Shown in pieces: positions 18,301 to 28,800 of a stretch of 64,000 nucleotides of DNA (positions are counted from its first letter, which is position 1; every line of letters starts with the position of its first letter). Position numbers and translations under genes: made by a program. The notes beneath the pieces are model-generated. The model made no database searches and was not told the DNA's origin. It was given only the letters and a program-made list of their open reading frames with translations. The DNA is from Paraneptunicella aestuarii (lineage in GTDB: Bacteria > Pseudomonadota > Gammaproteobacteria > Enterobacterales > Alteromonadaceae). The stretch spans positions 2,728,001 to 2,792,000 of the forward strand of contig NZ_CP074570.1 of the NCBI RefSeq assembly GCF_019900845.1. The letters run 5' to 3'.

Positions 18301-20229
18301 ACAATCATGCAGAATATGGGTAATTCGGGATTCAGGCGCTTTAATATCTAGAGGAACATAAGCTGAACCTGATTTCATTATACCGAGCATCGCTACCATC
18401 ATTTCAATAGAGCGATCCATACATAAACCAATTAATTTTCCGGGAGCTTCTCCATTTTCAAGTAAATAATGAGCGAATTGATTGGCCTGCTCATTAAGTT
18501 CCTGATAGGTGACCTGAATATCTTTGTACTGCAAAGCAATTGCATCAGGGGTCTGTACAACCTGTTGTTCAAACAAGCGATGTAAACCAACATCTTTCGG
18601 ATACTCTTTCTCGTTATTGTTCCATTGATGCACCAATTGTCGAGTTTCTACCTCACTCAACATATTCAAGTTTTCTAAACGGCTGTCTAGTCCAACCTTT
18701 GAAATAGCAATCAGTACTTGCTCAAGGTGCTTAGCCAATCGCTGCATCATGTCTGGTTCAAATTGTGCAGTCTGGAAAGCTATCTCATACTGAAGTTGGG
18801 CATTCTGAAAATGGGCAATAACAGATATTCCCAAATTGTTATTGCTGTTTGCACTGAGATTTTCTACCTGAAAGCTATTCTTTTTCTGATTAGCCTTATC
18901 ACTTATAGCTTCATTTGTCGGATAATTTTCAAATACCAGTAAGCTATCAAATAAAGCCGTACCATTTTCAACATCACATACTTTTTGCACTTCTGCCAAT
19001 GGCAGGTAACTGTGCTCGTTACGATCAACGTTATCTTTTTGTATCTGGGCAAAAATATCTCTTAACGTGGCCTCGGAGCTCAATTGCACGCGTACCGGAA
19101 TACTGTTAATAAATAATCCCATCATGGTCTCAACCCCCTGCAACTCTGCAGGACGACCAGACACAGTAGAACCAAACACAACATCATCCTTGCCCGTATA
19201 ACGCTGTAAAACGTAGGACCAGGCCAACTGCATAACAACATTGATTGTACAGTGCGCCGCTTTTGCCATTTCGGCAATTTTGTCGCTGTATTCCTGTGGC
19301 AAGGCAACATATATTTTCTGCACATCAATAGATTGCAGATTTTTATTAATAATCTTATGAGGAATATTCGTTGGAGAAGTGAACCCTTTCAGATGATTTT
19401 GCCAATAACTTTTCGCCATTTCATTATCTTTTCTGAATAGCCATGAAATGTAGTTTTCATAAGAAATAGTTGTACCAAGATCTGGCGTTTCACCATTGGA
19501 AAGCGCCTTGTAACAACTCATGACCTCTTCAAAAATAATGGGAGCACACCAACCGTCCAACAACACATGATGATGGGACCAGACAAAGTGATATTTATTA
19601 TTGCCAACTCTGATCAGGCTTATACGCATCAATGGCGCTTGTGCAAAATCAAATCCCTTCTCTTGATCTGCCTTACGCCAGTTTGCTAATTGTTCTTCCA
19701 CGCCTGAAGGTTCCTGTTGACGCCAGTCTTCTTCATGCAGGGAAAGAATCACATTATTACAGACCAGTTGATGGATTTGGTTACTGTCCAAACCAACAAA
19801 GCAGGTTCTCAGAATATCATGACGTTGCAATACCGTTTGCCAGGCTCCATGCAGCGCCTTGCTATCAATCTCCCCCACCAGATCACAGTAAATTTGTGTC
19901 GTATAAGACGTACCCGCACCATCCAGCATGCCATGGAAAATAAACCCTGTTTGCATTGGCGTTGCTATATATAAACGCTGCAAATTGGGATAGCGGGATT
20001 CAATATCAGAAATTTGCTCTGAAGACAGCTTCGAATACGAGAAATCACTCGCAGTAAAGCCCTTTCCTTGTGACAACCATTGAACAATTTCCGGTTTATA
20101 GTGTTTTAGCCATTTGACTAACTCATCATCGAGATTTTTGTCTTGATCGAATACTTTAACTTTGCCATTGTCCAATTGCAGGCTGATTTTCTTATTATTT
20201 AACGCCGTTAAAAGTTGTTCCAGTTTCAT
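15346..20229 (-). CDS. NRPS gene D: TubC_N-C-A-PCP-E
   Basis: Intact 1627-residue single-module NRPS in unique sequence. TubC_N docking at 1-55; DCL-type C at about 75-510 (ATPMQTGFIFH, HHVLLDGW); A at about 545-1060 (IYTSGSTGQPKG, YGPTEATVG, NGKVD); PCP at about 1080-1145 with LGGDS; E at about 1160-1600 (HHLIVDGVSW, FNYMGQLD). The A code reads DAQKVAEVGK, close to Asn codes but with Gln and Ala at two pocket positions. The E motif EGHGRE is ESHGRE here. The ATG start overlaps the stop of gene C in ATGA (20226-20229), implying translational coupling. DCL C at the start fits the E domain ending gene C, and the E end fits the DCL C of gene E. It adds one D residue, Asn-like. Confidence 0.93.
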   Translation of the reverse strand: MKLEQLLTALNNKKISLQLDNGKVKVFDQDKNLDDELVKWLKHYKPEIVQWLSQGKGFTASDFSYSKLSSEQISDIESRYPNLQRLYIATPMQTGFIFHGMLDGAGTSYTTQIYCDLVGEIDSKALHGAWQTVLQRHDILRTCFVGLDSNQIHQLVCNNVILSLHEEDWRQQEPSGVEEQLANWRKADQEKGFDFAQAPLMRISLIRVGNNKYHFVWSHHHVLLDGWCAPIIFEEVMSCYKALSNGETPDLGTTISYENYISWLFRKDNEMAKSYWQNHLKGFTSPTNIPHKIINKNLQSIDVQKIYVALPQEYSDKIAEMAKAAHCTINVVMQLAWSYVLQRYTGKDDVVFGSTVSGRPAELQGVETMMGLFINSIPVRVQLSSEATLRDIFAQIQKDNVDRNEHSYLPLAEVQKVCDVENGTALFDSLLVFENYPTNEAISDKANQKKNSFQVENLSANSNNNLGISVIAHFQNAQLQYEIAFQTAQFEPDMMQRLAKHLEQVLIAISKVGLDSRLENLNMLSEVETRQLVHQWNNNEKEYPKDVGLHRLFEQQVVQTPDAIALQYKDIQVTYQELNEQANQFAHYLLENGEAPGKLIGLCMDRSIEMMVAMLGIMKSGSAYVPLDIKAPESRITHILHDCGASLLVTQTHLSSQLPVSDSRHLCLDEGVQSSSLSTMPKSNIGALDAEANSIAYAIYTSGSTGQPKGVLIQHRSLVNFICAGKDAFLQGLIKGSVVSSPVAFDATVQSLFIPLIAGLYVRLLPEEALPIESLSDCLFNSTDALLFKITPAHLKALYNYTQGQTAPYARHVLVVAGEQLTSEVIFPWLVNLPNCQFINEYGPTEATVGTTIFNINNVETLPAPVIPIGKPLTNAQCYVLDSQHHLVPLGCVGELYIGGAGLAEGYLNQPELTAEKFITNTNVNIPAQRLYRTGDLVKRLNTGDLEYIGRIDNQVKLRGFRIELGEIEVLLSAIAGVDHAAVIVWQGSDAEARLVAYVVVNELQYEQDELLRKARTSMLIDQYQAELKKHLPDYMLPANYVFLNTMPLSPNGKVDRKALPAPELSDIQKEKYVAPENEIEEQLCKIWEEVLKIPKVGIQDNFIALGGDSIISIQVVSMARQQGLFFGVRDLLEQLTIEALAPFVSTEEIVSAPQGEVTGVMPLLPIQIQFFEMNLPVPNHYNQSVLLEAPVALTESDLHKLITAIYSRHDALRLRFNQTGEKLETIYMPFNRLMIVQSIEVFELNNPDEADWRNQVEQHCERLQGSLNIQNGPLFKAALFRINGERNVLLFVMHHLIVDGVSWRILLNDLEYGWGQLAQGGEIQLRPKSNSFQQWGEKVHQYAKSDLMRKERNYWVQKMSSSVTPIPKSMKTRTKSERDFQTARFQLTEKETTFLLGECNKAYRTQINELLLTGLLKAYKRWLGGEAMLLKMESHGREELFDNCDVGETVGWFTSIYPLILSSGKTEDIGDLIKAVKDQYREVPNNGIGYGILKHINNDQEVIKLDQALPEPAIKFNYMGQLDKSVNQDTQFQTARGLSSGHSVHPENNPPAVMSVSCDVYQGQLGVKTTLGQEYQDIRGFSEALEQALQEIIVRCGNVNQKKELQESSKVFATDSSELAEKGIQI
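20065..20229 (-). other. TubC_N docking domain, gene D
   Basis: Residues 1-55: LEQLLTALNNKKISLQL, DNGKVKVF strand, then a helix ending EIVQWLSQ. Same family and spacing as the starts of genes B, C and E. The likely partner is the tail of gene C (ASLEL). Confidence 0.8.
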
Positions 20230-22211
20230 AATTCCAAACTCGCTTCGATAGACTGTTCTTTTTGTTCACCCGCTTGTTTTGAGCGGATTTCCAATTGTTC
20301 TTTATTTTGATCCAACAACTGTTGTCTTAGGTTATGTTGCAAACAGGTGGAAATAATGGCGTTCAAAGCCTGTGAATATTCCGATGTTAAAAGTTCGGCT
20401 GATGCGAGGTTGTCCGCGACTTCAACATTCACTTGCAAACACCCCTTGCTTATCATTGCCATAACACTGATGGCAGTAGATGAAGGATTTACAGGATCAG
20501 AATTCGCCCCAGCAGATTCTTTTGCGGGAACAAAAGCCGAATCCTGATTAATCGTGTTGTCAAACTGACCAAGGTAGTTGAACTCTATCTGCGCAGGATT
20601 ATATTTAGCCTCCAACGCTTCAAGACCACTATCCGGATCCAGATAACGTAGCAATCCATAACCCATACCCTTGTCAGGCACTGCTCGGTATTGCTCTTTA
20701 ACCTGTTTGATAAGCTCTCCAACCTCTCGATTGTCATCCAGCGACACACCTGCATCACTTAGAATCAATGGATACAAAGAAGTAAACCATCCCACTGTGT
20801 CACTCACATCAAGATGCTCAAACAACTCCTCTCTACCATGACCTTCCATCAATAAACGCAAGCTGTGCTGACCACTCCACTGTCGGTAAGCCATCAAAAA
20901 ACCACACAACAACAATTCATTAATCCGGGTGCGATAAGCATCATTACATTCTCCCAACAACTGTCGGGTCGATTCTTCATCCAGCGTGAAGCCCGATGCT
21001 TCATTACCCCAAGCCTCTTCTGATGAAACCGGAAGTGGCAACACCTCCTGTGATAACTGCTCTCGCCAGTAGTCTTTCTGCCCTTGCACATGATGCGACT
21101 TCACGTATCCTTTCAAGGCCTCTCCCCATTGCTGTAACGATGAACTCTTATCTGCCAACGCTACCGGCTCACCTGAACGGTATTGTTTCCATGCCGTCTC
21201 AAGGTCAGACAACAGTATCCGCCACGAGACACCATCAACGACAAGATGATGCACTACCAACAACAATCGACCCTGTTCTTCATCCTCCATATACACCGCT
21301 TTGAATACCGGTCCCAAACCAATATCCAGACTCGCCTGTGCCTGGTTAACCACCTTTAATTGTTCTGCCTCTCGATGCTCCGGAGAAATGTCCCTGAAAT
21401 CATGTACTTCAAGGCTCTGTACCAACAGTTCTGCACTAAACGGCACATGCATGGCGCTACGCTTCTGGCTATCGAAGCGTAAACGCAGCGCATCATGACG
21501 TTGATACAGACTCCGCACTATCGCTTCTTGTGCCTTGTCGTCAAACCCTTGTGGGGTTACCAGCAAAACTGACTGGTTATAGTGGTTCTCCACCGGTAAC
21601 TGCCATTCAAAGAAGGCTCGTTGTACCGGCAACAGAGTCAGTTCCCCACTCACCTCGGATTGCTCAGCTTGTACCTGGCTGCCATGCCCTATAACCTTTG
21701 AAAGTTTGGCTATGGTCTGATGGTCGAACAGCTCTCGCACCGTAAAATGCAAACCCTGACGCTTCGCTCGCGATACAACCTGGATTGAAACAATGGAATC
21801 TCCACCCATGGCAAAGAAGTTATCTTCTATACCTACTTCTGGCAGGTTCAATGCTTCCTGCCAGATCTCACACAACTGCCGCTCTACTTCATTACGTGGC
21901 CCGGTTCGTTCAACATACTCTTCGCTCTGCTGTACATCAGGCAATGCCTTGGTATCAACCTTGCCATTTACCGTTAACGGAAACTCATCCAGGAACAGGT
22001 AAACATCCGGCACCATATAGGAAGGTAACGACTCTGCCAGTAACTCCCGTAACGCACCCGACAATACCTGCTTGTCACTCCACGGGTATCGGGTCGTTGT
22101 CATATTCCCCTCGTCATGCACTACACTGCCTTGCGGATAACCTTCTCGAATCGCATAAATCACATACAGCGGAGAACCTTCCAGCAACTTCTCCTGACCA
22201 ATGTGAGTCAT
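20226..22211 (-). CDS. NRPS gene C, segment 2: A10 end-PCP-E
   Basis: Continues directly after the missing A near 22213: end of the methyltransferase insertion ([16 protein letters not shown]), A10 NGKVD, PCP with MGGDS, E domain (HHLVVDGVSW, EGHGRE, FNYLGQFD) and a charged tail ending ASLEL. PCP-E at 20506-21899 is near-identical to the last PCP-E of gene E. The apparent first Met lies mid-domain and is not a real start. The E domain predicts a D residue, matched by the DCL C at the start of gene D. Confidence 0.9.
   Translation of the reverse strand: MTHIGQEKLLEGSPLYVIYAIREGYPQGSVVHDEGNMTTTRYPWSDKQVLSGALRELLAESLPSYMVPDVYLFLDEFPLTVNGKVDTKALPDVQQSEEYVERTGPRNEVERQLCEIWQEALNLPEVGIEDNFFAMGGDSIVSIQVVSRAKRQGLHFTVRELFDHQTIAKLSKVIGHGSQVQAEQSEVSGELTLLPVQRAFFEWQLPVENHYNQSVLLVTPQGFDDKAQEAIVRSLYQRHDALRLRFDSQKRSAMHVPFSAELLVQSLEVHDFRDISPEHREAEQLKVVNQAQASLDIGLGPVFKAVYMEDEEQGRLLLVVHHLVVDGVSWRILLSDLETAWKQYRSGEPVALADKSSSLQQWGEALKGYVKSHHVQGQKDYWREQLSQEVLPLPVSSEEAWGNEASGFTLDEESTRQLLGECNDAYRTRINELLLCGFLMAYRQWSGQHSLRLLMEGHGREELFEHLDVSDTVGWFTSLYPLILSDAGVSLDDNREVGELIKQVKEQYRAVPDKGMGYGLLRYLDPDSGLEALEAKYNPAQIEFNYLGQFDNTINQDSAFVPAKESAGANSDPVNPSSTAISVMAMISKGCLQVNVEVADNLASAELLTSEYSQALNAIISTCLQHNLRQQLLDQNKEQLEIRSKQAGEQKEQSIEASLEL
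20506..21899. repeat. Repeat R1 copy b: PCP-E of gene C
   Basis: Partner of 1489-2882, same length (1394 bp), constant offset of 19017 and no indels found between the copies. Confidence 0.9.
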
Positions 22212-25200
22212 AAACCCTTTTGAGCCAACAGCCCCTGTAACGCCTCAAGCCGGTTCTCAATATCGTGCACTTCCACTATCATCTGCTGTATCAATGGCCA
22301 GTGTTCATCTTTCAAACCTCGAAGCACATCCATCTCACTCTTCTCGACATCCAGCTTCAACAGGTCGATGACCTTCACATCATACTCTTCTATTACCTGG
22401 GATAGCGTCTGTAGCTGACAGTGCACGTCCACACTCTGCAAACGCTCATTCAACAGCTCATCAAACTCGTCACTGCTTAATCGACCTTGCTCCAAATCCT
22501 CTTGATACTGGTTATACAGATACACCTTCACATCACTCAGATCTTCCTCCAAATCGCCATAACGACCAGAAATCAGGGAATTATGAGGGTAAAAGGTAAA
22601 GGTCACTTCCTGGGCTCGATCCGACAACCCGAAGTTACACAACTGGACATCCACGTTATACAGAGCCGCATTAAACGATAACACCCTGAACACATCCGGG
22701 ATCGGCTCAAAGGAATACAACTTCGCCTGCGGACATAACTGGCCCGCAAACAGCGTGAACATCCCCGTATTGGCACCCACATCAAAAATGGTCGCATCCG
22801 GTTTCAAGGTCACACCGTGTTTCAGGTAGGTCTGCTCTATGAATATCTCATCATAGGTGAAATCGGTTTCCCCACTGTTCAGACACCCGACCACCATGCC
22901 ATTAGGCAGACTCTTGCGTAATACACTGTCCCAGCGACTATCCTTGCTCATCCGTGCCAAGGCATGAACCGGATAGGCACTACCTTTCGACGGCACAATA
23001 TAGGTTTGTAAACGCTGTTGACGCTCTATCACCACCGCCTGCTCAACCGCTTCATGACCCAGCAACTGCGCTTCTATCTCGCCCGGCTCAATACGGTAAC
23101 CCCGCACCTTGACCTGATTATCAATACGACCCAAAAACTCAAGCTCGCCATCATAACGCCAGCGCACACGGTCACCCGTCCGATATAATCTACCGCCTCC
23201 TTCAAACGGACTGTCAACAAAACGCTCGGCAGTTAAACCCTCTCGTCCAAGGTAACCTCGCGCTACACCCGCTCCACCAATATACAACTCACCCGACACA
23301 CCCGCCGGTAACAACTGCTGATACTCATCAAGACAATACAAATGCGTATTCTGTATCGGCTTTCCTATCGGTACCGACTCACCTACAAGTGACTCCCGCG
23401 TCACTCTGAATACAGAACAGCCCACCACCGTCTCTGTCGGACCATACTCATTGATAAACACCGCATTCGGGAAACAGCCCTGCCATTTCTCCATCGTGCT
23501 CACCGTTAACTGCTCTCCACCTATAACAACTACGTGCTCAATATCCTCATTCCGCTCTATACGACCCGTCGCCCACAACGCATCAAGGTGGGCCGGGGTC
23601 AGTTTAAACAACAAACGGTCTTCATCGTCCAGCAGGTAATCTTCCAGACGCTCAAGCGCATCATCACCCTCGGCAAGCAGCTCAACATAACGACCATGAC
23701 ACAACGGCGCCAGCAAGCTTGTCACCGTAGCATCAAACACCAGCGGTAAACTCACCACGCCACCCTGCACTTCAACAAGGTAATCTCTACCCGCGTGACT
23801 CACATAGTTCATCAAACCACCGTGCGTCACCATCACGCCTTTGGGCTGCCCTGTCGTTCCCGATGTATAAATCACATAGGCCATATCCGAACCAAAAATG
23901 CTTACCTCTGGCGACTCTGTCGGTTGTTGCTGTAACAACGACAAAAACTCACTGTCATCCAGACACACCAGTGTTTCATCCAACAGTTCCAGCTCCTGTG
24001 ACAGCACGCTATCACTTATCACCAGTGACACCTTCGCATCATCCAGCAAGTAACGGATACGTGCTCTCGGATAACCCGGGTCCAGCGGCAAATACGCACC
24101 TCTCGCTTTCAGCACCCCCATCAACGCGATAACCATCTGTGGTGTACGCGATAAACACAGCGCTACCGGGATATCATTCTCTATACCCTGGCTAATCAGG
24201 TAATGGGCCAGCTGGTTTGCCCGGCTGTTCAGCTCCCCATAGGTTAGCTGGGCCGAACCCGATATCACCGCGATGGCATTCGGGGTTTTCGCAACCTGGT
24301 TTTCAAAGGCCTGTAGATACCCTCTGTTCACGCCTCCGACCAGGTCAATTTCAACTTCCGTATCGTTCCAGCCGTACAACAATGTCTCCTGTTGCTCTGC
24401 AGTTAACAGCGGCAAGAACTCAACCGGTGTCTGAATGTCCTGCACAATACCAGACAACATCTGCTCAAAACTGTCAGCCATTCGTACCAGCGTCTCTTCT
24501 TCAAACAACGCCGTGTTGTACTTCCAGTCAATCACCAGCTGTTCATTGGCAACAAACATGTCAAATTCCAGGTCATAGCGGATAACACTTATTTCTGCAC
24601 CACGCCCTTGTAGATCCAATTGCTCAAGTTCCAAAGACTGCACGGCATTGTTCTGCATGGTGAAATAAATCTGGGCCAGCGGTGCATAGGCCATCGACCT
24701 TTGTGGCTTCACTTCCTCAACCAGCATGTCAAACGGGATATGCTGATGCTCAAAGGCTTCCAGTATCATTTGACGGTTTTGCTGCAGTAACTCAACAAAA
24801 GGGGGATTACCCGACACATCACTGCGTAGTGGCAATGCATTGATAAAGAAGCCAATTAAGCCTTCCAAATCCTTGTGTACCCGACCCGATGACGGTGAGC
24901 CAATAACAATATCTGTCTCGCCACTAAAGCGTGACAACAGCACGGCAAAGGCAGTCTGCATCAGCATAAACAGGGTCACATCCTGAGCCTGACACACTAA
25001 CTGAAGCTGCCGGGTATCATCGACGGATAACTTACGGGTTAACACCTTACCCTGATATTGCTGCTGTTTCGGACGGGGTTTATCCAGCGGTAAACTGTGT
25101 ACCTGTGGAGCGCTATCCAACTGAGTTTTCCAGTAATCCAGTTGCTGGCCTAGCACATCGCCCTGTAGCCATTCCCGCTGCCAGCGTGCATAGTCTGCAT

Positions 25201-25858
25201 ACTGCACTGTCAGCGCCGGTAATGGATCCGGCTGCCCCTGACAATAGGCTCCGTACAAGGTATTGAGCTCTTTGACCAGTATTCCCATCGACCAGCCATC
25301 CGACGCAATATGATGCATGCTGGACAACACCACATGACGCTGACTGTCGCATTGAATAAGGTGCAGACGTAATAATGGGGGTCGACTCAAATCAAACGGG
25401 GTTTTGCTGTCCAGCGCGACAAGACGGCGAATTTCCTGCTCCTGCGCGTCCAAGGACAAGTGACAAAGATCTACCCGGGTGACGGGCAACGCTACCTGCT
25501 CGTGAATAACCAACACAGGCAGCTCGTCACGTTTTTCAATACCACTGCGCAGCACTTCATGGCGTTGTACGATAGTGGAAAGAGCCTGCTCAAAGGCTTC
25601 AGTCACCAGCTCACCGTGTAATTCAAAGCTGGCCTGGATATGGTATTGATTACTGTTTTCAAGCTGGTCAATAAACCACAACCGCTGCTGGGCAAATGAC
25701 AATGGTAGCGTCTCGTCACGAGAAGCGACCTCGATAGGAGGCATCACCACATTGTCGGCAAACTGCGATAGTAGCGTGACGAATTCACGGATGGTTGGTT
25801 TTTCGAATAACATCCGCAATGGTACTTCGACACCAAAGGCATCACGGACCAGACTGAC
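21936..25858. repeat. Repeat R2 copy a: A10-MT-A-C-PCP part, gene C
   Basis: 3923 bp matching 29487-33402; differences found are small indels. Boundaries are just upstream of A10 and a few codons after the active-site Ser of the preceding PCP. Confidence 0.9.
22150..22985 (-). other. FkbM-family methyltransferase embedded in gene C A2
   Basis: Inserted between A8 ([13 protein letters not shown]) and A10 (NGKVD) of the Asn-type A domain. Motif I reads FDVGANTG, followed by YSFEP and [10 protein letters not shown], the SAM-binding layout of FkbM (Methyltransf_21) proteins. FkbM itself is an O-methyltransferase of FK506 biosynthesis; the acceptor atom here is unknown. Near-identical to the gene B copy. 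Confidence 0.85.
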
Positions 25859-28800
25859 AACTCGTGTAGCCAGTAAGGAATGCCCTCCTAATTCAAAGAA
25901 ATTGGCACTAACGCTGATGCTGTCAGCGTCCAGATTCAGTAGCTCAGCCCAAATACCCGTGAGAACCTTTTCCTCCTGCGTTTCAGGAGCCAGATATTCC
26001 CCTTGAGAAGATATTCTGTCGGGCAAAGGTAAAGCTCGTTTATCTATTTTGCCACTTGAGGTTTTAGGAAAGCTCTCCAGCACCACAAACATTCCTGGTA
26101 GCATGTAGTCAGGTAAACGTTCATGCAGAAACGCTTTTAAATCCTGAGAGGACAATGCTTCTTCCAGACTAGCCGGAATAACATACGCCACCAGATATGA
26201 CTCTCCCGGAGCAAATTCTTTCGTGGTAACAACAGCATTATAAATTGCATCATGAGCGAGTAATTGCTGCTCTATTTCACCGGGTTCAATCCTGAAGCCC
26301 CGGATCTTAATTTGATCATCGTCTCTGCCCACATAAACCAATGCACGATCGGAAGTGTAATACGCACGATCACCAGTTTTATAAAGTTGATATTCAGATG
26401 TTTCATTAAATGGATTAGTAATAAAACGCTGCGTGGTTTGTTCTAAATTATTCAAATAGCCCCGAGCAACTCCGGGACCAGAGACATACAGCATACCTTT
26501 ACTACCAAATGGACAAAGCTGCAGATTCTCATCAAGGATATAGCACTGCATGTTATCAATTGGGCGACCAATCAGGTTTTGTTCGCAATTTTTCCTGGTA
26601 ACTTCGCTGCATGTCACATCTGCGGCAACTTCCGAACATCCGTACAGGTTAAGCAGGCGGCATTGGCTACTAAAACTTAAAAATCGTTTAGTTAATTCTG
26701 CGGAGAGTTTTTCACCACTCACCGTAATGTGAGTTAACACATCAAGGCAATTCCGGAAGGCCTGCCCCTCTCGTATCATTGCTTCCAGCAAAGAAGGAAC
26801 GACTACCAGTCGAGTCACTCTCTGTTGAGTCAGCAGAGCAATAAACACCGGGATATCTTTGACCGTTTCATACCTCACCAGTACGGTAGGGAGCCCCTGT
26901 AATAAACCGCCAAATAACTCCCAGACCGAATCCAAAAAACCTAATGCAGTTTTACTGCACATAACGTCATTGTCCTGCATAGGATAAACTCGCCACATCC
27001 AGCGTATGCGGTTCAAAATAGCGCCATGTTCCCCCATCACTCCTTTAGGTTTTCCAGTAGAACCAGAGGTATAAATAACATATGCAAGATTACCCGGATT
27101 GTTTGCTTCAGATATTTGTGGATTCGCTACAGATTGTTCATGTAACAACCCTTGTAAATCAGGGCTGTCCAGAGCCAATAAGGTTGTGGTTGTAGCAAAC
27201 CCCATCACCGAAAGCAGTTGGGATTGAGTAATGACAAGTCCAGGTTGAGTATCCTCAACCATGTACTGCAAACGAGCTTGAGGGTAATCTGGATCTAAAG
27301 CAACATAAGCTCCACCGGCTTTGAATATAGCCAGAATAGCAACAACCAATTCCGGCGTTCTCTCCATACATACACCGACCAGCGTCTCTTTTCCTACGCC
27401 ATTCGCACTAAGATAATGTGCTAACTGATTTGCTCTTTGATTTAGCTCAGCGAATGAAACTTTTCTCTCACTATCAATTAATGCAATCTTATCGGGAGTC
27501 TTGTACACCTGTTCTTCGAACAAAATATGCAGAGGCAACTCTGGTGGATATTCAACCCTGGTATCGTTGATCCCATCTATCAGGAACGTGACTTCTTTGG
27601 GCGATAAAATTGAGAATTCCGAAATCCTTGCACCTGGCTGTTCGGCAATTCCTTTTAAAAGTGATAAGTAATGGTCAGCCAGAGTTTTAATAAAAGACTC
27701 TTCGAATAAATCCGTGCGGTATTCAAATGAAAATTCGAGGCCTGAATGAGATTCTGCTGCAGACAACGATAATTCATACTTAACAGTATGTTGTTCACTC
27801 TCTAATGACGATAGCTGGATACCATTCAGTTCCAGATCGCTTTTCTCATTAGTATTCATGGAGAAAAGCACCTGAAAAAGTGGAGAATATGATTCGCTAC
27901 GAAGGGGGTTTATCTTTTCAACCAGAAATTCGAAAGGGATATCCTGATTAGTCTGAGCATCCAGATTAACCTTTTTAACCTGGCTCAAATAATCCAGAAA
28001 CACAGGATTCCCGATACAATTAGTTCTTAAAATCAAAGTATTAACAAACAAACCGATTAAGGGTCTCAGTTCAGCCTGCATACGGTTAGCAACAGGCGTA
28101 CCGATAACAATATCGGATTCATTACTATGTTTTGACAGCAGTAACGAAAATGCACTGTGTAGCAACATGAATAACGAAACACGCCGTTCTTTTACCAATG
28201 CTTGCAGCTTTTCCACAACCACTTTATCGGTCATAGAGAAAACCAACGAAGTACCGGTATTATCGGGCTTTGCCGGTCTTGAACTTTTTAAAGGTAAAGC
28301 ATGTAAAAGAGGTAAATTATCTAATTGTTTTTCCCAATAACCCAGCTGGTTCGCCAAGACTTTACCAGCCAGATTTTTGCGCTGCCACCGGGCATAATCA
28401 ATATACTGAATCGACAATGGTGCGACAGAAGCAACCTGGTAATTTTGAGCTGCATCGTATTCGGCCATGAATTCCTGCACAAGAATATTCATCGACCAGC
28501 CATCAGCCGCAATATGATGCAAATTGAACAACAACAGACCTTTCTGCTCTGATAACTTTATAAAGCGGGCACGCAGCATCAGGTCACTAGAAAGATCAAA
28601 ATGGTAATTGATATTTTCAGAGATAAGCCCTTCAACAACCTCCTTCTGCTGTTGTGCACTCAAATCACTGAGATCTTCTGTATGTAACCTGAAATCAAAT
28701 ATCTGTAATACCTGCTGTGCAGGCTCATCATTCTGATAAACAAATACGGTTCTTAATACTTCGTGACGCTGAATAACCTGTTTAAACGCATGCTCTGCAA

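Noticed and set aside
22205..22218. Programmed ribosomal frameshift at the methyltransferase/A10 boundary of gene C
   Set aside because: The sister copy in gene B at 29762 reads straight through with one more A; no conserved slippery site plus structure is needed, and other lesions occur at unrelated sequences.
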